64,000 nt of DNA from the NCBI RefSeq assembly GCF_027912415.1, contig NZ_CP115175.1:620001-684000 (forward strand). The letters run 5' to 3'. Numbering within the stretch: position 1 is the first letter of the stretch; each line of letters starts with the position of its first letter. The translations under genes and the position numbers were made by a program. The notes below the pieces were generated by a model. It searched no databases. It saw only the letters and a list, made by a program, of their open reading frames with translations, and had not been told where the DNA came from. Positions 8,296-15,692 of the stretch are shown piece by piece. The stretch is from Homoserinibacter sp. YIM 151385 (GTDB lineage Bacteria > Actinomycetota > Actinomycetes > Actinomycetales > Microbacteriaceae).

Positions 8296-9396
8296 TCAGA
8301 CGCCGCGCGCGGTCCGTGTCGCGTGCACCCGCTCGAGCACCTCGAGCAGCGTCTGCGCCGAGGCACCCCAGTCGAACACCGCCGCCTGCTGGAAGCCCGC
8401 ACGCGAGTGCGCGGCCCACAGCGCCGGATCCTCGAGCTCGCGCACGCGCGCCGCAAGCGAGGCCGGGTCGGTGGCCGGGAAGTAGGCCGCGGCCTCCGCG
8501 CCGATCTCCCGGAAGATCGGGATGTCGCTGACGACGACGGGCGTGCCGAGCGCCATGGCCTCGACGAGCGGGATGCCGAAGCCCTCCTCCAGTGAGGCGT
8601 GGACGAGTGCGGTCGCCCGTCCGAGCAGCGCCGTGTACTCCGCCTCGGAGATCCCGTCGTGGAACTCGAGCGAGCCCTGCGGCGCGAGCGCCGCGAGGCG
8701 ATCGCGATCGGCCGGCCGGATGCGGCTGAGCAGGTGCAGGCGGTAGCCGGGCAGCTCGTGCATGGCGCGCGCGAGCGTCTCGACGTTCTTGTACGGCATG
8801 AAGGAGCCCATGTAGACGAGCTCCCGGCCGTCCGGCGCGCTCCGCCCCGCCATCCCGCCGCCGACCGGATCGGGGGCGTTGCGCACGACCGTGATGCGGT
8901 GCCGGGTGAGACGGTGCCGCTCCATGAGCTCGCGCGTCGTCTGCGAGACCGTGACGACCTCGTCGGCGCGGCGCAGCAGCAGCCGCTGCGGCCACCAGGC
9001 GAGGTGGTAGAGCCGCCAGAGCGCGCGGACGGGCCACGGCAGGTCGCGCGGCGGCGTCGGGTTCGAGTAGTAGATGAGGTCGTGGATCGTCAGCACGAGC
9101 CCGTAGCTCCGCCCCGCGGAGCCCATGGTCTGCATGGGGGTGAACACGACATCCGGCGCGAGGCGGTTCACCTGCCGGGCCACGAGCGGCTCGCGCGGGC
9201 TCGTCGGCGAGCTGGCGAGCTCCCACGGCAGCTCCGGCAGCATCGCGAGCTGGCGCTCGTCGCTCACGAGCATCGTGAGCTCGTGCCCCGCCTCCCCCGC
9301 CCGCGGCGCGAGCGCCTCGACGATGCGCGCCGTGTAGCGGCTGATGCCGTCGTGGTGCTCGAGGCGGGTGTAGCGGCAGTCGACGAGGATCCTCAT
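8296..9396 (-). CDS. GT4-type glycosyltransferase
   Basis: A 366-residue retaining glycosyltransferase of GT-B fold, family GT4. The N-terminal acceptor domain begins MRILVDCRYTRLEHHDGIS with the glycine-containing loop. The C-terminal donor domain shows GSFMPYKNVETLARA and the EX7E motif in EEGFGIPLVEAMALGTPVV. The sugar and acceptor are not deducible; a cell-envelope glycan or glycolipid is plausible. Its ATG overlaps the stop of the upstream alpha/beta hydrolase as ATGA, so the two form one operon with coupled translation. Confidence 0.9.
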   Translation of the reverse strand: MRILVDCRYTRLEHHDGISRYTARIVEALAPRAGEAGHELTMLVSDERQLAMLPELPWELASSPTSPREPLVARQVNRLAPDVVFTPMQTMGSAGRSYGLVLTIHDLIYYSNPTPPRDLPWPVRALWRLYHLAWWPQRLLLRRADEVVTVSQTTRELMERHRLTRHRITVVRNAPDPVGGGMAGRSAPDGRELVYMGSFMPYKNVETLARAMHELPGYRLHLLSRIRPADRDRLAALAPQGSLEFHDGISEAEYTALLGRATALVHASLEEGFGIPLVEAMALGTPVVVSDIPIFREIGAEAAAYFPATDPASLAARVRELEDPALWAAHSRAGFQQAAVFDWGASAQTLLEVLERVHATRTARGV

Positions 9397-10289
9397 GCCG
9401 CGCCCTCCGCGAGGAACGCCCGGATGAGGCGAGCCGCATCCTCGGGCCGCTCGTAGTGGACGAGGTGGCCGACCCCCTCGAGGACCTCGAGCCGCGCGCC
9501 CGGCGCCCGCGCAGCCAGCTCGCGCTGGCCCGCGAGCGGCGCGACGAGGTCGTCGTCGCCCGCGATGAGGAGCGTCGGCATCGTCAGCGACCCTGCCGCG
9601 CGGAGCACGTCGGTCGAGAGGGAGGCGTCGAAGCCCTCCGCGAGCGTGTCGCGATCGCTGAACGCCGAGAAGTAGCGGTCGTGCTCCTCGTGGATCCAGC
9701 GCTTGAGCCGGCCGTCGTCGGTCTTCGCGAGCGTCACCGACATGAAGCGCACGATGAGCCGGTTGCCCAGCCACGCCGCGCCGAGCCCGGCGGGCAGCCG
9801 GCGCCCGATCGCGTAGTAGAGGCGCGTGAGCCGGGCGAGCACCCCGTTGACGCCCGCCATCGGGTCGGTCGAGATGGGGTTCACGAGGATCGTGCGAGGG
9901 CTCTCGAGCCCGCCCGCGATCGCGTGCGCGACGACGATCGAGCCGAAGGAGTGGCCGAGCAGCGGCGTGCGGCCCTCGAGCCCGAGCCCCTCCAGGAGCC
10001 CCGCCAGCCAGCGCCCGTAGCCCTCGATCGAGTGCGGCGCGGCGGTCATCGGCGTCGAGCGCCCGAAGCCCGGGAGGTCGGGAGCGAGGATGCGCAGCTC
10101 CGGCAGCTGCGCGACGACCGGCTCGAGTCCGTGGTGGTCGCCGCGATAGCCGTGCACGAGCACCAGGGCCGTCTCGGCATCCGCCGGGCCGTAGTCCCAG
10201 TACCGGGTCCGGGAGCCGAGCACCTCCAGCTCGCCCTCCCTCACGGGGATGGCGGCGAGCTTCTCGGCATACGGCGACGGGACGGGCAT
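9393..10289 (-). CDS. Alpha/beta-fold hydrolase
   Basis: A 298-residue alpha/beta hydrolase. The oxyanion-hole HGYRG, the PGFGRS strand and the nucleophile elbow GHSFGS are visible; an aspartate (AGDDDLV) and a late histidine (VGHLVHYERP) complete the triad. A helical cap lies between residues of about 130 and 210. There is no signal peptide. The substrate is unknown. It overlaps the glycosyltransferase by four bases, which suggests a shared pathway. A TAGACT box 8 bases before the ATG suggests a leaderless transcript, divergent from treS. Confidence 0.88.
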   Translation of the reverse strand: MPVPSPYAEKLAAIPVREGELEVLGSRTRYWDYGPADAETALVLVHGYRGDHHGLEPVVAQLPELRILAPDLPGFGRSTPMTAAPHSIEGYGRWLAGLLEGLGLEGRTPLLGHSFGSIVVAHAIAGGLESPRTILVNPISTDPMAGVNGVLARLTRLYYAIGRRLPAGLGAAWLGNRLIVRFMSVTLAKTDDGRLKRWIHEEHDRYFSAFSDRDTLAEGFDASLSTDVLRAAGSLTMPTLLIAGDDDLVAPLAGQRELAARAPGARLEVLEGVGHLVHYERPEDAARLIRAFLAEGAA

Positions 10290-10297
10290 CGCTGTCG

Positions 10298-10303
10298 AGT
10301 CTA
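10298..10303 (-). promoter_or_regulatory. -10 box for the hydrolase/glycosyltransferase operon
   Basis: TAGACT on the minus strand, ending 8 bases before the ATG at 10289. No ribosome binding site fits in the gap, so the mRNA would be leaderless or nearly so. Confidence 0.55.
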
Positions 10304-10350
10304 GGTGGGCGGATGCTGAGAGCCCCTCCCGACATCCGGTCGCCTGTTCG

Positions 10351-10356
10351 TAGAGT
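10351..10356 (+). promoter_or_regulatory. -10 box of treS (leaderless)
   Basis: TAGAGT followed by GGGGCGG and the GTG start. A CCGACA at 10329-10334, 16 bases upstream, is a fair -35. The spacing puts the transcription start at or next to the GTG, so this hexamer also fixes the start codon. Confidence 0.6.
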
Positions 10357-10363
10357 GGGGCGG

Positions 10364-12091
10364 GTGACGTTCACTGCGCCGATCACCCTGCCCGGCCTCG
10401 CCCTGAACCCCCAGTGGTATCGGCGGAGCGTGTTCTACGAGGTCATGGTCCGCTCCTTCGTCGACTCCAACGGCGACGGCACGGGCGACCTCCAGGGCCT
10501 CATCTCGAAGCTGGACTACCTCCAGTGGCTCGGGATCGACGGCCTCTGGATCCCGCCGATCTACACCTCGCCGTTGCGCGACGGCGGCTACGACGTGCAG
10601 GACTACAAGGGGATCCTCCCCGAGTTCGGCACGCTCGACGACTTCCGCGAGCTCGTGACGAAGGCGCACGAGCGCAACATGCGCATCGTCATCGACCTCG
10701 TCATGAACCACACCTCGGATCAGCACGAGTGGTTCCAGCAGTCCCGCAGCGACCCCGACGGGCCGTACGGCGACTTCTACGTGTGGAGCGACACCGACGA
10801 GAAGTACGAGAACGTGCGCATCATCTTCGTCGACACCGAGGACTCCAACTGGACCTTCGACTCGGAGCGCCGGCAGTTCTTCTGGCACCGCTTCTTCTCG
10901 CACCAGCCCGACCTCAACTTCGAGAACCCGGCCGTGCGGGAGGCGATGTTCGACGTCGTCCGCTACTGGCTCGACATGGGCGTCGACGGCCTCCGCCTCG
11001 ACGCGATCCCGTACCTGTACGAGTCCGAGGAGGGCAACGGCGAGTCGGAGCCGCCGACCCACCAGTTCATCCGCGACCTGCGCGAGATGGTCGACACCGA
11101 GTACCCGGGGCGCGTGCTCATCGCCGAGGCGAACCAGTGGCCCGCCGAGGTCGCGAAGTTCTTCGGCACCGAGGAGGACCCGGAGTGCCACATGGCCTTC
11201 GACTTCCCCGTCATGCCGCGCATCTTCTACTCGCTCCGCTCGCAGTCGGCGGCGGAGCTCAAGCGCGTCCTCGCGGAGACCCAGGACGTGCCCGAGGGCG
11301 CCGCCTGGGGCGTGTTCCTGCGCAACCACGACGAGCTGACGCTCGAGATGGTGAGCGAGGAGTACCGGCAGGCGATGTACGGCTGGTACGCCTACGACCC
11401 CCGCATGCGCTCCAACATCGGCATCCGCCGCCGCCTCGCGCCGCTCCTCGACAACTCGCGCGCCGAGCTGGAGCTCGCGCACGCGCTCCTGTTCTCGCTC
11501 CCCGGCTCCCCCTTCCTCTACTACGGCGACGAGATCGGGATGGGCGACAACATCTGGCTGCCCGACCGCGACTCCTCGCGCACGCCCATGCAGTGGACGC
11601 CCGACCGCAACGCGGGCTTTTCGACCGCCGACCCGGGCAAGCTCTACCTGCCGGTCGTGCAGTCCCTCGTCTACCACTTCAACCAGATCAACGTCGAGGC
11701 GCAGCTCGCGCAGTCGCGCTCGCTCCTGCACTGGGTGCGCAACGTGATCCACGTGCGGAAGGCGCATCCCACCTTCGGCCTCGGCTCCATCCAGGTGCTC
11801 GAGACCGATCACGAGTCCGTGCTCGCCTTCATCCGCGACTACCCGGGCTCGGGGACCCAGTTCGGGGACGCGCCGGAGCGCATCCTGTGCGTGTTCAGCT
11901 TCGCGCACAACGCCGTCTCCGCCCGGATCCAGCTGCCGGACGACGCCGGGGAGCCGCTCTACGACCTCTTCGGCGGCGGCGAGTTCCCGGAGGTCGACGC
12001 GGACGGCTCGGTGCACCTCTCGCTCGGCACGCAGAGCTTCTACTGGCTCCACGTCGGCGAGGCGCGGTACCAGGCGACGCACCACCACTGA
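10364..12091 (+). CDS. treS: Maltose alpha-D-glucosyltransferase (trehalose synthase)
   Basis: A 575-residue GH13 enzyme that interconverts maltose and trehalose in the cytoplasm. The (beta/alpha)8 barrel carries the catalytic Asp213 (VDGLRLDAIPYLYE), Glu255 (LIAEANQWP) and Asp323 (LRNHDEL). AEANQWP and YYGDEIGMGDN are typical of TreS. Its length fits a stand-alone TreS without a fused maltokinase. In actinobacteria TreS supplies maltose for maltose-1-phosphate and GlgE-type glucan synthesis; neither partner gene is next to it here. The GTG at 10364 is preferred because a TAGAGT box sits 7 bases upstream. Confidence 0.93.
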   Translation: MTFTAPITLPGLALNPQWYRRSVFYEVMVRSFVDSNGDGTGDLQGLISKLDYLQWLGIDGLWIPPIYTSPLRDGGYDVQDYKGILPEFGTLDDFRELVTKAHERNMRIVIDLVMNHTSDQHEWFQQSRSDPDGPYGDFYVWSDTDEKYENVRIIFVDTEDSNWTFDSERRQFFWHRFFSHQPDLNFENPAVREAMFDVVRYWLDMGVDGLRLDAIPYLYESEEGNGESEPPTHQFIRDLREMVDTEYPGRVLIAEANQWPAEVAKFFGTEEDPECHMAFDFPVMPRIFYSLRSQSAAELKRVLAETQDVPEGAAWGVFLRNHDELTLEMVSEEYRQAMYGWYAYDPRMRSNIGIRRRLAPLLDNSRAELELAHALLFSLPGSPFLYYGDEIGMGDNIWLPDRDSSRTPMQWTPDRNAGFSTADPGKLYLPVVQSLVYHFNQINVEAQLAQSRSLLHWVRNVIHVRKAHPTFGLGSIQVLETDHESVLAFIRDYPGSGTQFGDAPERILCVFSFAHNAVSARIQLPDDAGEPLYDLFGGGEFPEVDADGSVHLSLGTQSFYWLHVGEARYQATHHH

Positions 12092-12123
12092 GCCGCGCGT
12101 CGGCGAGTGTCCCAGGCACCCCA

Positions 12124-12129
12124 TAGCCT
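12124..12129 (+). promoter_or_regulatory. -10 box of the DEDDh exonuclease gene (leaderless)
   Basis: TAGCCT, then GGGATGC (7 bases), then the ATG at 12137. This is the same geometry as treS, and there is no ribosome binding site. Confidence 0.6.
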
Positions 12130-12136
12130 GGGATGC

Positions 12137-12826
12137 ATGAGCAGCTGGGCAGAGTCACTCGCCGTGTTCGATCTCGAGACGACGGGGGTGGACGTCCGCA
12201 CGGCGCGCATCGTCACGGCGCACGTCGGCCTCATCGACGCGAGCGGCACGCTCGTCGCCCATCGCGACTGGCTCGCGGATCCCGGCGTCGAGATCCCCGA
12301 GCAGGCGACCGCCGTCCACGGGGTGACGACCGAGCGCGCCCGCACCGAGGGCCGCCCGGCCCCGGAGGTCGTCGCCGAGATCCTGACGAGCCTGCGCGGC
12401 TACCTCGACCGCGGCACCCCCGTCGTCATCTACAACGCCCCCTACGACCTCAGCCTCCTCGCGCACGAGGCGCGCCGCTACGGGCTCGCCCCGCTCGAGC
12501 AGCCCTCGCCCATCATCGATCCGCTCGTGATCGACAAGTGCGTCGACCGCTACCGGAAGGGCAAGCGGACCCTCGTGCTCGCCGCCGAGCACTACGAGGT
12601 CGAGCTCGAGGGCGCGCACGACGCGATGGCGGATGCCGTGGCCGCCGGGCGGGTGGCCCAGGCCATCGCGCGCGCCTACCCCGCCGAGCTCGGCATCACC
12701 GCAGCGGAGCTGCACGAGCTGCAGGTCGGCTGGTGCTCGGAGCAGTCGGCGAGCTTCCAGGAGTACATGCGCCGCGTCAAGGACCCCGCCTTCGTGTCCG
12801 ACGGCGCCTGGCCCGTCCGTGGCTGA
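12137..12826 (+). CDS. DnaQ-like 3'-5' exonuclease (DEDDh)
   Basis: A 229-residue exonuclease domain related to the DNA polymerase III epsilon subunit. Exo I is FDLETTGVD, Exo II is VVIYNAPYDLSLL with the N/Y-x-D form, and Exo III is HDAMADAVA, giving the DEDDh set with the His of GAHDA. It lacks polymerase-binding extensions, so it may act in repair or RNA trimming rather than as the replicative proofreader. The last 8 bases overlap the NUDIX gene, so the two are coupled. Confidence 0.9.
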   Translation: MSSWAESLAVFDLETTGVDVRTARIVTAHVGLIDASGTLVAHRDWLADPGVEIPEQATAVHGVTTERARTEGRPAPEVVAEILTSLRGYLDRGTPVVIYNAPYDLSLLAHEARRYGLAPLEQPSPIIDPLVIDKCVDRYRKGKRTLVLAAEHYEVELEGAHDAMADAVAAGRVAQAIARAYPAELGITAAELHELQVGWCSEQSASFQEYMRRVKDPAFVSDGAWPVRG

Positions 12827-13247
12827 GTCCCGCGACGACGCGCCCGCGCCGCTGCGGATCGCCGCCGCCATCATCGAGGGCGAGGACGGCCGGCTGCTCT
12901 TCGTGCGCAAGCGCGGCACGACCGCCTTCATGCAGCCGGGCGGCAAGCTCGAGCCGGAGGAGACGGCCGACGAGACGCTCGCGCGCGAGCTCGAGGAGGA
13001 GCTCGGTCTCGACGTCTCCCCCGCCCAGCTGCGCTACGTCGGGCGCTTCTCGGCTCCCGCCGCGAACGAGCCGGGCCTCGAGGTCGACGCCGAGGTCTAC
13101 GACGCCCCGCTGACGGGACGCCCCGCGGTCGCGGCCGAGATCGAGGAGCTCGCCTGGGTGGAGCCGACCGCCCTCGAGGGGATCGATGTCGCACCGCTCA
13201 GCCGCGACATCCTCGTGCCGCTGATCCTCGCCCGCCGGCGCAGCTGA
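12819..13247 (+). CDS. NUDIX hydrolase
   Basis: A 142-residue NUDIX protein that hydrolyses a nucleoside diphosphate linked to another moiety. The Nudix box is complete: GGKLEPEETADETLARELEE followed by ELGL, with the REXXEE metal site. FMQPGGKLEP before the box resembles small MutT/ADP-ribose type members. The GTG at 12819 lies inside the end of the exonuclease gene in another frame (8-base overlap), which suggests coupled expression and perhaps a shared nucleotide-cleaning role. The substrate is unknown. Confidence 0.9.
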   Translation: MAESRDDAPAPLRIAAAIIEGEDGRLLFVRKRGTTAFMQPGGKLEPEETADETLARELEEELGLDVSPAQLRYVGRFSAPAANEPGLEVDAEVYDAPLTGRPAVAAEIEELAWVEPTALEGIDVAPLSRDILVPLILARRRS

Positions 13248-13290
13248 GGCGCGGCGGCGCCGATCGGCTCGCCCGCCCGGGAACGCGAAA

Positions 13291-13316
13291 TGGGCACCGG
13301 CCGAAGCCGATGCCCA
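13291..13316 (-). terminator. Rho-independent-like terminator of rpmE2
   Basis: Arms TGGGCACCGGC and GCCGATGCCCA (one mismatch) around a CGAA loop, 15 bases after the rpmE2 stop. A short TTT follows on the minus strand. Confidence 0.65.
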
Positions 13317-13331
13317 CTCGTGAGGAACGCG

Positions 13332-13580
13332 TTACTTGCCGAAGTTCTTGAAGCGCGTGTTGAACTTCTCGACGCGGCCGGCGCTGTCGAGGATGCGCTG
13401 CTTGCCCGTGTAGAACGGGTGCGAGGCCGAGGAGATCTCGACGTCGATGACGGGGTAGGTCTCGCCGTCGAGCTCGATCGTCTTCTCGCTCGTCGCGGTG
13501 GAACGGGTGAGGAAGGTGGCACCGCTCGCGAGGTCGCGGAACACGATGGGCGCGTACTCGGGGTGGATGTCGGTCTTCAT
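13332..13580 (-). CDS. rpmE2: 50S ribosomal protein L31 type B
   Basis: An 82-residue ribosomal protein of the large subunit. It starts [16 protein letters not shown] and ends [16 protein letters not shown] is the L31 signature. It has no cysteines, so it is the zinc-independent C- form, which in many bacteria replaces the zinc-binding L31 when zinc is low. No Zur-box-like palindrome is obvious upstream. The leader contains a 6-bp hairpin (13621-13635) just after a TAGCAT -10 box. It runs alone, ended by a hairpin terminator. Confidence 0.96.
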   Translation of the reverse strand: MKTDIHPEYAPIVFRDLASGATFLTRSTATSEKTIELDGETYPVIDVEISSASHPFYTGKQRILDSAGRVEKFNTRFKNFGK

Positions 13581-13620
13581 GGCGGAACCTCGTGAGTCGA
13601 ACGGATGGGAAAGTCAGAAG

Positions 13621-13635
13621 TGGCCGAGACGGCCA
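13621..13635 (-). repeat. Hairpin in the rpmE2 leader
   Basis: TGGCCG and CGGCCA arms with an AGA loop, about 45 bases before the rpmE2 ATG and at the very start of the predicted mRNA. It could be an autoregulatory or mRNA-stability element. Confidence 0.4.
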
Positions 13636-13642
13636 AAAGTCG

Positions 13643-13648
13643 ATGCTA
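13643..13648 (-). promoter_or_regulatory. -10 box of rpmE2
   Basis: TAGCAT directly after the stop codon of the upstream ABC ATPase gene. The predicted leader is about 55 bases and contains the hairpin at 13621-13635. Confidence 0.45.
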
Positions 13649-14434
13649 TCAGATGGCGCGGGCGGCGAAGCGGCCGTCGTCGGTGCGGCTCACCGCGAGC
13701 TCCATGCCGAAGGCGCCGCCGAGGTGCTCGGCCGTGACGATCTCGTCGATCGGGCCCGAGGCGCGGATCGAGCCGTCGACCAGCAGGAGCGCGTGCGTGA
13801 AGCCGGCCGGGATCTCCTCGACGTGGTGCGTCACCATGACCATCGCGGGCGACTCGGGCGAGGAGGCGTAGTTGCCGAGGAGCTGCAGCAGCTCCTCGCG
13901 CGCGCCCAGGTCGAGGGAGGCGGCCGGCTCGTCGAGCAGCAGCAGCTCCGGGTCCGTCATGACGGCCCGGGCGATCTGGACGCGCTTCTGCTCGCCGTCG
14001 CTCAGCGTGCCGAAGGCGCGGTCCGCGTAGTGGTCGAGCTTCCACTCGGCGAGGACGCGGCGGGCGCGGCGCACGTCGACGTCCTCGTAGGTCTCGTTCC
14101 ATCGGCCGGTGACCGAGTAGGCGGCCGTGAGGACCGCGTTGAGCACGGTCTCATCGCCCGGGATGCGACGCGCGAGCGAGGTCGAGGCGAAGCCGATGCG
14201 GGGGCGGAGCTCGAAGACGTCGCTGTGGCCCATGCGCTCCCCCAGCAGCACGGCCTCGCCCTCGGTGGGGTGGAAGGTCGCGGAGCTCACCTGCAGCAGC
14301 GTCGTCTTGCCGGCGCCGTTGGGGCCGAGGACCACCCAGCGCTCTTCGGGCTCGACCGTCCAGGAGACGGAGTCGAGGATGCGGTTGCCGTCGCGGACCA
14401 CCGCGACGTCGGCGAGCTGGAGAACGCTTCCCAT
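13649..14434 (-). CDS. Orphan ABC transporter ATP-binding protein
   Basis: A 261-residue single ABC ATPase. Walker A is GPNGAGKTT, the signature is LSDGEQKRVQIARA (LSDGE instead of LSGGQ), Walker B is LLLLDEPAASLD, and the switch histidine is in VTHHVEEI. HSDVFELRPRIG after Walker A is typical of the YlmA/ModF-like group of ATPases that occur without a permease. No membrane or solute-binding gene is adjacent, so the transport partner, if any, is unknown. A TAGGCT box 10 bases before the ATG suggests its own promoter, separate from the glgA gene 23 bases upstream. Confidence 0.85.
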   Translation of the reverse strand: MGSVLQLADVAVVRDGNRILDSVSWTVEPEERWVVLGPNGAGKTTLLQVSSATFHPTEGEAVLLGERMGHSDVFELRPRIGFASTSLARRIPGDETVLNAVLTAAYSVTGRWNETYEDVDVRRARRVLAEWKLDHYADRAFGTLSDGEQKRVQIARAVMTDPELLLLDEPAASLDLGAREELLQLLGNYASSPESPAMVMVTHHVEEIPAGFTHALLLVDGSIRASGPIDEIVTAEHLGGAFGMELAVSRTDDGRFAARAI

Positions 14435-14444
14435 GATGCGTGAC

Positions 14445-14450
14445 AGCCTA
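14445..14450 (-). promoter_or_regulatory. -10 box of the orphan ABC ATPase gene
   Basis: TAGGCT on the minus strand, 10 bases before the ATG at 14434, in the 23-base gap after glgA. Confidence 0.45.
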
Positions 14451-14457
14451 GTCGCCC

Positions 14458-15645
14458 TCAGCTCAGGGAGTCGTAGATCTCGCGTGTGCGCGTCGCGATC
14501 GCGCCCCAGCTGAAGTGCTGCTCCGCGCGGCGGCGACCCGCCTCGCCCATGCGCGTCGCGGCATCCGGATCGCGCGTCACCTCGGTGAGGGTCGCCGCGA
14601 GGTCGGCGACGAAGCGCTCGGGGTCGACCGGCGTGCCGGTGCCGTCCTGCACCTGCTCGATGGGCACGAGGCGGCCCGTCTCGCCGTCGGCGACGACCTC
14701 GGGGATGCCGCCCGTGGCCGTTCCCACGACCGCGGCGCCGCACGCCATGGCCTCGAGGTTGACGATGCCGAGCGGCTCGTAGACCGAGGGGCAGACGAAG
14801 GTGGTCGCGGCGGAGAGCAGCGCCGCCAGCTCGGGCTGGCTGAGGAGGCGGTCGAGCCACACCACGCCGGAGCGCTCCGCCTGGAGGGCCGCGACGCCCG
14901 CCTGCACCTCGGCGAGGATCTCGGGCGTGTCGGGGGCGCCGGCGCAGAGCACGAGCTGCACGTCGGCGGGCAGTCGGCGCGCCGCCTCGAGGAGGTACGG
15001 CAGGCCCTTCTGACGGGTGATGCGCCCGACGAACACGACGCTCGGCCGGTCCGGGTCGACGCCGAGCGAGCGGACGAGCTCGGGCTCGTCGACGCGGTGC
15101 CAGCGCTCGAGGTCGATGCCGTTGTGCACGACGTGCACGCGGGAGGAGTCGATCGCCGGGTAGGAGCGGAGGATGTCGGCGGCCATGCCGGCGCTCACCG
15201 CGATCACGGCATCCGCGGCCTCGAAGGCGGTCTGCTCGATCCAGCTGGAGACGCGGTAGCCGCCTCCGAGCTGCTCGGCCTTCCACGGTCGCAGCGGCTC
15301 GAGGCTGTGGGCGGTGACGACGTGCGGGATGCCGTGGAGCAGCTTGGCGAGGTGGCCGGCGCCGTTCGCGTACCAGGTGTGCGAGTGCACGAGATCGGCG
15401 CCCGCGATGTCCTGCGCGATCTGGAGGTCGACGCCGAGCGTCGCGAGCGCGGGGTTCGCCTCGCCGAGCGGGGCGGGGACGAGGTAGCTGTGCACGCCGG
15501 GCTCCTCGCGCGGCATCCCGAAGGCCCGGACGAGGACCTCCGTGTCGGTGCCGGCACGCAGCGCGGCCACGAGCTCGGCGACGTGGACGCCCGCTCCGCC
15601 GTAGACCTCGGGGGGATACTCGCGGCTCAGCACGTCGACTCTCAT
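14458..15645 (-). CDS. glgA: Actinobacterial glycogen synthase / alpha-maltose-1-phosphate synthase
   Basis: A 395-residue GT4-type glucosyltransferase. It begins MRVDVLSREYPPEVYGGAGV with the donor-binding glycine loop and has the EX7E motif in VYEPLGIVNLEAMACG. Its length and the divergent pairing with glgC match mycobacterial Rv1212c, shown to work as GlgM, which joins ADP-glucose and glucose-1-phosphate into maltose-1-phosphate. Classical chain-extending activity cannot be excluded from sequence. The 47-base gap to glgC holds promoters for both genes. Translation starts at the ATG 8 bases after a TACCGT box. Confidence 0.9.
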   Translation of the reverse strand: MRVDVLSREYPPEVYGGAGVHVAELVAALRAGTDTEVLVRAFGMPREEPGVHSYLVPAPLGEANPALATLGVDLQIAQDIAGADLVHSHTWYANGAGHLAKLLHGIPHVVTAHSLEPLRPWKAEQLGGGYRVSSWIEQTAFEAADAVIAVSAGMAADILRSYPAIDSSRVHVVHNGIDLERWHRVDEPELVRSLGVDPDRPSVVFVGRITRQKGLPYLLEAARRLPADVQLVLCAGAPDTPEILAEVQAGVAALQAERSGVVWLDRLLSQPELAALLSAATTFVCPSVYEPLGIVNLEAMACGAAVVGTATGGIPEVVADGETGRLVPIEQVQDGTGTPVDPERFVADLAATLTEVTRDPDAATRMGEAGRRRAEQHFSWGAIATRTREIYDSLS

Positions 15646-15653
15646 GGAACCCG

Positions 15654-15659
15654 ACGGTA
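15654..15659 (-). promoter_or_regulatory. -10 box of glgA (leaderless)
   Basis: TACCGT on the minus strand, 8 bases before the ATG at 15645, within the 47-base glgA/glgC divergent gap. Confidence 0.45.
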
Positions 15660-15680
15660 GTACAGGCCGCGCGGCTGGCC

Positions 15681-15686
15681 TAGATT
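15681..15686 (+). promoter_or_regulatory. -10 box of glgC (leaderless)
   Basis: TAGATT followed by GAGGAC and the ATG at 15693. The GAGG in the spacer is too close to the start to act as a normal ribosome binding site. Confidence 0.5.
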
Positions 15687-15692
15687 GAGGAC

